Source of the DNA: Henricia sp. BOLD:AAB3569
Lineage: Eukaryota > Echinodermata > Asteroidea > Spinulosida > Echinasteridae
Direction of reading: 5' to 3'
Length of the DNA stretch: 64,000 bases
Assembly (NCBI GenBank): GCA_037783545.1
Contig: JBBELK010000329.1
Coordinates: 5,222,501 to 5,286,500 of the forward strand
The notes beneath the pieces are model-generated. The model made no database searches and was not told where the DNA came from. It saw nothing but the letters and a program-made list of their open reading frames with translations. Of the stretch, positions 27,301 through 36,300 are shown one piece after another; within the stretch, counting starts at the first letter, position 1, and every line of letters begins with the position of its first letter. Both the position numbers and the translations under genes were made by a program.

Positions 27301-30300
27301 ACCTCATGATTTTTTTGCAAAATCACAAGGTTGATTTATGTTGACCTTTAAAAGGCGTTTTTTTCATATTGATTTTTCCCATGCTTACCCTTATCACATG
27401 TTGCCTCAGTAAAGGCTGGAGTGCAGGAACATGTACCATTCACTTCGTTACAGCTTGGATTTCCACCACTTACACAAGTACAGCGAGATGAACAATCATT
27501 TCCGTAAAAGCCCTGCAAGCAACCTAACAGAAAAAAACAAATATATATATTTTATTAATAATTATTATTATTATTATTATTTATGTGGGGTGTTATGGCC
27601 GAGCGGTCTAGTGCGTCGAACTTAAGTTCCTGTGCTAGTACTAGAATGTAGGTTCGATTCCGGGCCGCGACGGGTTGTGGCACCTGTGCCCTTGAGCAAG
27701 GTTCTCAACCACACTTGCTCCCATTCCTGTAATTGGCAGTCCCTCCGCTGTTGGATGTGGTGAATAAATAAATAAATAAATAAATAATTTAATTGTCAAA
27801 CCAGTGGCCTGCTTTTGACACTTCTTGCAAAAGCAAATACGATTGCAAATTTCGTGTCACAAAGACATTTTCCGAACTACAATTTCGGAAAAAGTTGAAC
27901 TATACTGAAACGCAAAAGAAATGTCACTTGCATCTGGATAATGAAAGCTTAATTTTGAAAATAGCATATACAGGTGGGCATTTGGCTGAACTTTTAATGT
28001 AATGGTTTAACATGTCAAATTAAGCACACTCAAAATAACAAAGAACAGACATACATGTATGGTATTTGAAAAAGCGACGTTTTTTTTGCGGTTCAGCATA
28101 ATTTCGCAGATGTTCGCAACAAAACGTATGGCGTCAAATTTTCGTAAGATTTATGTTTGTATTTGCTTTCACATGACATTTGAACTGTCCACCAGACAGT
28201 AAAGAAAACATCAATACTACATGTACAATGTAACTGGGCCAGTTTAATGTCAGAAAATATTTTTATGCATTTTGGACGAACCTACTAATTTTGTAAATCT
28301 TAACCTTCCCCATTTCATGGGATGCACATAAAACTGCCACCACACTATTTAAGACTGCTTGTAAATGTCTTCTTTATGTGTAAAATAAATATTGGCCTTA
28401 ACCACTTGATGCCAGAGGACGTGTAAACACACCAAGATTTCTCCATCGGTGTAGTAGGGGACTAGTAAACACATTTAGGAGTAAATTCCAAGAGAAATGG
28501 CCAAAAAAGTTTATAACAAAGCCACATTGTGGTGTACAATGACGGTGCATAGATACCTTACCGCAATGGTTAATGAGTTCAGTTGTTTTCCTTCCTCTAT
28601 GTTTCAACTTTTAATAAACCCGCGCCTACGTACAGCAATGTTTGAAATAACCCCGGTATTAACTGGTTAAAAACACAAACCTTTGAAAATTCTTTGCATG
28701 AAAAACTGGTTTCATTTTAAAACAAAACTCTTCAAAAAGGGAGTGGTTCAGTTTGAAGAAAACAAATTGAACAAATACTTGTACATAAAACTTTAAATAA
28801 AAATTAAACTGTGTGCGAAAACTGGTTGCAATGAAGAAAATTACCAAGGGTAGTATTAAAGTTAGCTGATATTTCCGGGTTTGCCCGTGTCCGTGGTGCG
28901 TGTGCTCTTGGGCAAGGCACTTTGCCACGAATTGCCTCTCTCCACCCAGGAGGAAATGGGTACCTGTGAGGGTAGTGAAGGCTGATGTGTTTGATTAGTC
29001 CCCGAGTGCGTAAGCTGCACGGGACTGCATGCTCCCCAGGGAGTTGAGAAGGATTAAGGAATGATACTACTGAGCCCAAATGAACGGGGGTAATAATGTG
29101 ACAGCGCTTAAGCGCGATATAAATATCTCCATTAATATTATATTCACTAATTGGTATAGTTGGAGACACCTCAGAGTTATTTTTTCACTATTTCGAAATC
29201 TCCAAAAAAGTGTTTTTAGATATTGGTCTAATCAGCTTTGTAGCTTCAGGGCAAGTTGAGTTAGGTGACAGAAAAGGTTTGTACACTATTATTAATAAGT
29301 GTTATTTTACTACAGGTCCTGCTGGTTGGTAAGCAGTTTGCAACAGTTTTGTGTATTAATTATTATTAATTATATTATTTTCCATGTCGCTTCCCAGTAA
29401 ATTTGCCAAACGTGAAAAAAGGAGGGGGGAGCCTTTGTATTATACTGCCTTGTCCAAGTTACTAGTATTTCTGCACAAGTACTTACTGACACCGAGTACG
29501 TAGTCTCTGCTGGCACTTCTCGGTTGGCCAGTTGTGACATCTGTTGAGGCTGTACAGGTGTATGTCCCAGAGTTTGGTGGACCTACATTACTCAAGGTGG
29601 TATCAAAGAAGCCCGATTGTGGTAGAGATGGAAACGTAAATGTGTAGCCATTTGGTCCAGTTATCTCTACTGACGTAATGTCCGCTACTGGTAGGTTGAC
29701 TCTGCACTGAAGGGTGACATCTTGTACTACATCCGTTACGCCAGTAACTTGACTGAGTGGGTTAGAGTTGAATGTGGTAACCATAATGCCGGCTGAACAA
29801 AATGACAACAATTTAACAAGTTGACCCCGAGATTACTTTAGGCAAAAAAAATTAAAATATTTTAAAAAGGAAAATGTGATTGAGAGTCATTTCTAGATTC
29901 ATTGTATGAATCTTCTCACCAAAAGATCATACTTTGCAACACTCCGAGGCGGCTGCCACAAAGCAAGATTTGGTACACTGACAGGCTGTCCATAGCTGGC
30001 CATCAAGTTTAAGTTCAAAACACCGTGTGTACCTTACAAATGAATGTTGGACAATTGACGTGTTTTACACTAATGCTGTAACAAAGTCCGTAAGTTCGGG
30101 TTCAGTTTGGTTCGGCAAAAGTTCAAAAATTTCTTCCCCAACATTTGTTCGGTTTGGGTTTGGCAAGTATTACCGGCGGTGTGCGTTGAAAATGATCGCG
30201 CCACATGGAGTTAGCTTTCTTTATTAAAATGATAAAGTACATGTATGTACATGTATTTTCTGATCCCCAAACTCGCTCTTTTACACGGTTTATATGTCTT

Positions 30301-33300
30301 AATGAACGGCTTTGCTGGGATGAAATTGACACGGAATCTGCGGCTGGGGCGGAGCGCTCCCGGTACTGCCGGAACTTGCAGTGTGCCTGCATTTTGTGAT
30401 TTGTACCACGTGCAAAGTGTAAGCACGGTACCATCGTGAGATGGTATTTTTTTCTAGCCAACAGGATTCAAGTTTTGCTGTGTCTCTGTCAGGAGGTTTA
30501 TTGATTTCTGTAAAAATCCTTTTCACAACATTGTGTGAATAATTCTATCCACGAAAATCCGGTAATTTTGACACTCCTCATACGCCATTTTCACATTGAG
30601 TGCAAATGTATGCCACGCCGCTAGAGGGCGTTTGCAATCAAACCGTTCCGATCAATCGACAGTTATCAACATGCCGTACAGATGCCCACTGCGTGGTAAA
30701 TCTGTGGCTTTTGGCACCTTGCGGCGATGAAGCCTATACAATATTGATCGGCACCGATCGAGCGACGTCCATGTTGATATCGATCATGAAGTCATATGAA
30801 TGGAGGAAGGAAAAGTCATGTCATATGCATGTCGTCCGGTGCTGGGCCAAATTGTCAGGCATTTTTCATTTCAAAAACGCAAGATGTGAAATCCAAAGTG
30901 AACCACTCTCAAACAGCCGAACTGAGTGAAATGTTCGGTTCGGTTCGGAAGTGCCAAGTTCGGTAAAATCCTGTTCGGTTTGTCCGTTCGGTTACAGCAT
31001 TAGTTTACACACACACCCTATGGTGTTTTGCCAAATAAGTGCTGCTGAAATGTGGCAAAGTGATAATGTGGCACACCTGAGATATTAATATTCACCAATC
31101 ATCAAAATAAATAAAAAATAAACATAATAATAAACATAAAACCACACATTTTTAAATACCTTTGTCGCACACTGTCCCAGGACAATTTGTACAAATTCCA
31201 GTAGTTGCATCACATGTAGCTCCGCTTACACAAGAGCACTGACTGCTACAAGTTGGGTCATAATAACCATCAGAACAGGCTGGAAAAGATATATGAAAAT
31301 ATACGTTTTATGTGAAAATCAGTATCTACAGGGTGTATACAAAAAAACAAATTTTAACACTGTTTAAAATGTTGCTAAATAAGTACTATATTATTTTTAG
31401 AAAATCAGCTCAATATTGGTAGACATACATACAGTTTCAAGCTTTCATGAACCAGTTTACGCCGGGATTATTTCAAACATGCGGTAGTTATATGTACGGT
31501 AGGAGTGGGTTTATTTTGAGTTGAAACATGAAGGAAGGAAAGTTATAAACTGTTTTGCCCATTTCCCTCGTAAATTATTGCGAGTGTAGACGTCAAAAGC
31601 AGTAACAAGTGAAATCTTTGCATGTTTGACTTTTTCAAAGTCAACTTTTTAAAATGCCTAACAATCATGTTAGGCATTTCACACCAAATAAATGAACAGG
31701 GGCTGGTTTTGTAAACAAATTTCAAATTAATTTGTACAGAAAAATGGAAGATGCAAAACAGGATCATGGAGCATGAGAGTTCAATTTGACATGTCCTGTC
31801 TTTGCTATCGGTTTTTGAAAGGTTTAGCTAGCACCCCCAAGTCCTTCACGTGACCACCTTTTTTCTGCGCACAGGTTTTCACACTGAGATTAACTGCAAA
31901 GAAATACCCGATCACTGCTCTGTTCTGCCTGAGGAGGGCGACGTCTGTTCTTATTTGTCACTACAGGTGCCAATTTAATAAAGCTGTTTGGGAGAAATAT
32001 TTGCTTAATGCAAAATTTGCTTTATAAAAATGGGTTAGCAGTCAAAATCGTACGTGATGTGTATTACAATTAACTGGTGTTCTGCTATTTTTGCTAAGAA
32101 CACAAGTTGACTTACAATTTCGACTATTAACCCATTTTTTATAAAGAAAACAAATTTGAGATAAGCAATTTTTTCAGTTAAACAGCTTTATGAAATTGGC
32201 CCCTGGTCATCGGGGAGTGACAACAATTTAGGTGAAATGGCCCCTCAAACATTGTGGGGCTGGTGGCTGCTTTTGGCCGCTATTAAGGGGCGTTCACACT
32301 ATTGCGGAAAATGGCTTTGCGTGCAGCTGCTCCATAGGGTTGTACAGAGACTAGTTTGCCGTTTGTGCGCTGCCTATCGCGACGCGCACAAGGTTTCGAG
32401 CTGGATCAAAGTTCAAATCTGTTGAACTTTGACCACGGTACGCTGACCTTTCCAACGCGCAACCAAGGAGGTATTGGAGAAGCCCCAAGTTACTGGAGTG
32501 GAATTTTCTATTTTGGAGAGATCGACACTTGGGACATCATGCAACGTGATGAACGCAGCACGGCAGTGTGATTTGTCTGTGAACTCCCCTTTAGCTTTTA
32601 GCTTTTAGGCCACTTGTGGCTGCTACAATGCATACATGTAGTTCTGAGATTGCCAAACTAACCTCGCCCACTTATTTACTGTTGCTATACCTCACAAGCC
32701 ATCACAAAAATGGCGATACACAACACACGAAGCAATGAGAAATACACCAATTAATTAGAGAAAACTCAAAAGTACATGTACATAGTTTCAGGGTTGACAG
32801 TTATCTTAGCACACACTAAGTAAAGGACCATTAATACATCATGTATGCGCTTTCTTAATTTTGAACAGCGAATCACCCAATATTGAAGCCAAAATTCCCT
32901 TGGGACAACTGTATACAAGTAATACAAATGATACAGCCGAGAAGTGTGCCTACAAGCACTTGCATGTTTGTGAGCGATATGCTAATGTGCGTAGCTCTGT
33001 TGGTCATATATGGTCATAAATGTATATGGGTCTTTCTACGCTAATGGGCCTATTTGAAAAATAAGTCAATAATTCCCTTCAGATATCTTCAGTTTATCTC
33101 AAACTTAAAGAAATTCCCTTGTACTGTTCCCAGTACAAATTTTCCATTGGCGTATGTAACGGTAGACAAACAAAAATGTTACAATTTTGTCTGTCCACCG
33201 TTACATACGTATACACTGTATATGCAAAATTTGTACACAAGCTTTTCAGAAATGCATGTTGTGGCAGCATTTTCTTACATTTTTGGGCAAAAGGTATCTC

Positions 33301-36300
33301 CTGGGAACAGTACAAGGAAATTTCTTTAAGTTTGAGATAAACTGAAGACATTTGAAAGGAATTATTGACTTATTTTTCAAATAGGCCCATTAGCGTAGAA
33401 AGACCCACATGGTCACACGGGTTTGGCTTGATTGACATGTCGATGTACATGTACTTACAAATTGTCAGGTCGTAGGTTTTAGTAACAGAAATCTGTGGAA
33501 CTGATGTATCAACCACTGCGCACATGTAGGTTCCAGAATGTGGTGGATGCACATCACTTATGACAGTTTGATACAACATCGAATTTGACATATCGGTGTT
33601 GAGTGTCATGCTAGTTGTTGTGCCATCAGGGTGAGTAAGAATGACCGACGTGATATTGGCTGATGGTAAATTGACCTCACAATTCATGTTGATGGGTTGC
33701 ACAGTAATTGCAGTGTCCTCCACTGTACTTGGGTCAGAGTCAAAGGACGTTATCATAACACCATCTAGTAGGAATATAAAAAAACAAGAACAGTATAGTA
33801 TCAAAAACAAACATGCTCTGCTCGCACATTTTCCCCCCATAGGTGGGTTTAGGAGAGAGATTGCTTCCAATTGGTCCACATGTAACTCCATGCATATTTT
33901 ATTGACAACTTTACCTTAATATAACCCTCACTCTCCACACTCTTTCCTCAATTAATGAGAAAAAAACATGACTCCAAGCAGAATCGAACTCGCAACTCTT
34001 GCTTGATAGTCCTACATCTTCACCACTAGACTACCAAGCTACTCGACAACTCCATCAATTTTCTTACTTTTATTTTAATTTAACAACTCCATGAGTAGTG
34101 CCATGAGGGCAGTATATGGGTCATTCTGGACATGAAGTTGAGGAACACGGTTTCCGTGTTACATCCACAACCATTTTTACTTTTTTTGTTGCCCTTGATA
34201 ACCCCATGAATCAACATTATTCAGTAATTCAAGCTGTTGGATGAGAGAAATTTAAAACATTCATTACTTGTAACAAAATCCTCATGGATTTAAATTTAGA
34301 TGTCAACTAAATAGAATTTTGTTCAAATGTAGGTGTGACATTTGGTGCTTCTCAGCAGATTTTTTTGAATCACACATAAATATAATCTAGAATCCTCCAA
34401 ATTCAAATTAAAAAGGATTGTTTAGTTTGAGAACTGTGTGTTTATTTCAAATTCAACATAAAAAATATTTGTAGTTTGAGTGAAAGTAGTTGAACTGTAT
34501 TGGTTTCCAAGTTACATCCACAACCACCACTTTGTTAAATAATTCAAAATGGCAGCACTTTGTCAACACTAAAGACTCCCAAATTACCCCCAAACAGTGT
34601 GAGCCACCACATCATGCAACATCGTTATATAAATGGTGATGTATTGCTCTCTTATTGACCATTTTTGTGGAAATGAAGAAATGTCACACTTTGTTCCTCA
34701 ACTTCATGGAATGACCCATATAAACTGATATAAATATAAATATCCATGTCCATTTTAACCAATAATATTGTGAAGTCGTGTGTTTATGGTTTTATAAAAG
34801 TTACTGTGAAAGAGGAAGTGCCTTATCGTCAGCACCAAATATACGATAAAACTTTCTCTGTTCATGACCAACACATACCTTAAAAGTATTAAGGAGTGAA
34901 CATCTATGCAATACAGTCATGTAGTACAATTACGACAGCGGTGCAAACACACGAGGACACTATCATTTTCGTGGTAGCGGACACAACAGGAGGGAGGATA
35001 CCGGTACATAAAGAGGGTATTAGTACCATGTAAGTCGAAATTTCATTCAAGCTGGATTTGGGATTAACTACCATGCTTTAAAGGAGGTGTCCAGATAACA
35101 TTTTTGATACCATATCATTTGTCAAATTGTTCTCATTACCATTCTCAAATTTCGTGTTCTCAATCCGTGTATTTTCAAGGATATCATCAAAAATCCACCA
35201 AAGTTTTGTAAACTAATTTATCTGGTTCCATAAAAGCAGGCCTAAGTTATCTCTTCAGAACAACTTTTTTTTATTTTATTTCTTTTATTTTGAGACCAGA
35301 CAAAGGTATTTTCTGGAAAATATGGTCTGTGTTGCCAAAATTCCCCCTTTAATGTGGACAGACCCATTTCCAGAGTGAAACATAAAGCCTAAGGAAATAT
35401 AAAAGTAGAAAATAAACCGTGAATTTTTACATCGTTTCTGTAAAAATTACCAAGGCCGTCTCAGAAATATTTCTGATGTATAGATAACAAATACAACATT
35501 TTAGAAAAATAGTGAAAACTACATGTATTGTTCCTTTGGTGTTGGATGATTGGGACAATTATGTGCCTCACTATTTCCCCTTAAAGGCACAGGCTCGTCA
35601 GCAATGCGCGCGCGCCAAATTCCTTTGCTATGGAGCTGCGTATTTCGCGGCACGAATTTGGCACGCGCGCATTGCTGACGAGCCTGTGCCTTTAAAGGTA
35701 GAACACATGATTGGTAAACCATAACAAATAGTTTTATCTCCCTGTGTGATTGAAAATATGCATGATTAAAACCAACCTGAGTAAAAGTCAGCTCCGTACT
35801 TTGTCTAACTTTTGAGAAAACGGTAAAAAAAACGTTTACAGTCACTTCGCCCAAAAACCACTTCGCCCTGAACCACGGCCTGTGTACGAAGTGGATTTTG
35901 GAGATGATAATTAATTGTTTTACTCATTTCTCAAAGGCTATCTATAGCACTTCAGACAAAACCATTTCAGGAGAAGTTTTCTACCGTCATCATGTTTATA
36001 CTGTGTAAGTTATGTGTACCGAAAATCTGTGAACATTTCTGATTTTCGAGATACCAATAATGTGTTCTACGTTTAAACCATGTACATAATATCCTTTCGC
36101 ATTTTCCCACGGAACAAACAACCTGTAAATGCAAAATAAACCGATGTAAGGAAATACATTAGGAAATCAGCGACATCAAAGTTTGCTATGTAAATAATCT
36201 CCAGAATAGAAACTGAAACCTAAAAGCAGGGGACAAAATTAACTTGAATTATCAATTCACTTTGCCCCAAAACCACGTCGCCCCAAAACCACTTCGCCAT

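Noticed and set aside
33054..33351. Open frames on both strands at 33054-33351
   Set aside because: Mirror frames of the palindromic GGGTCTTTC MITE.
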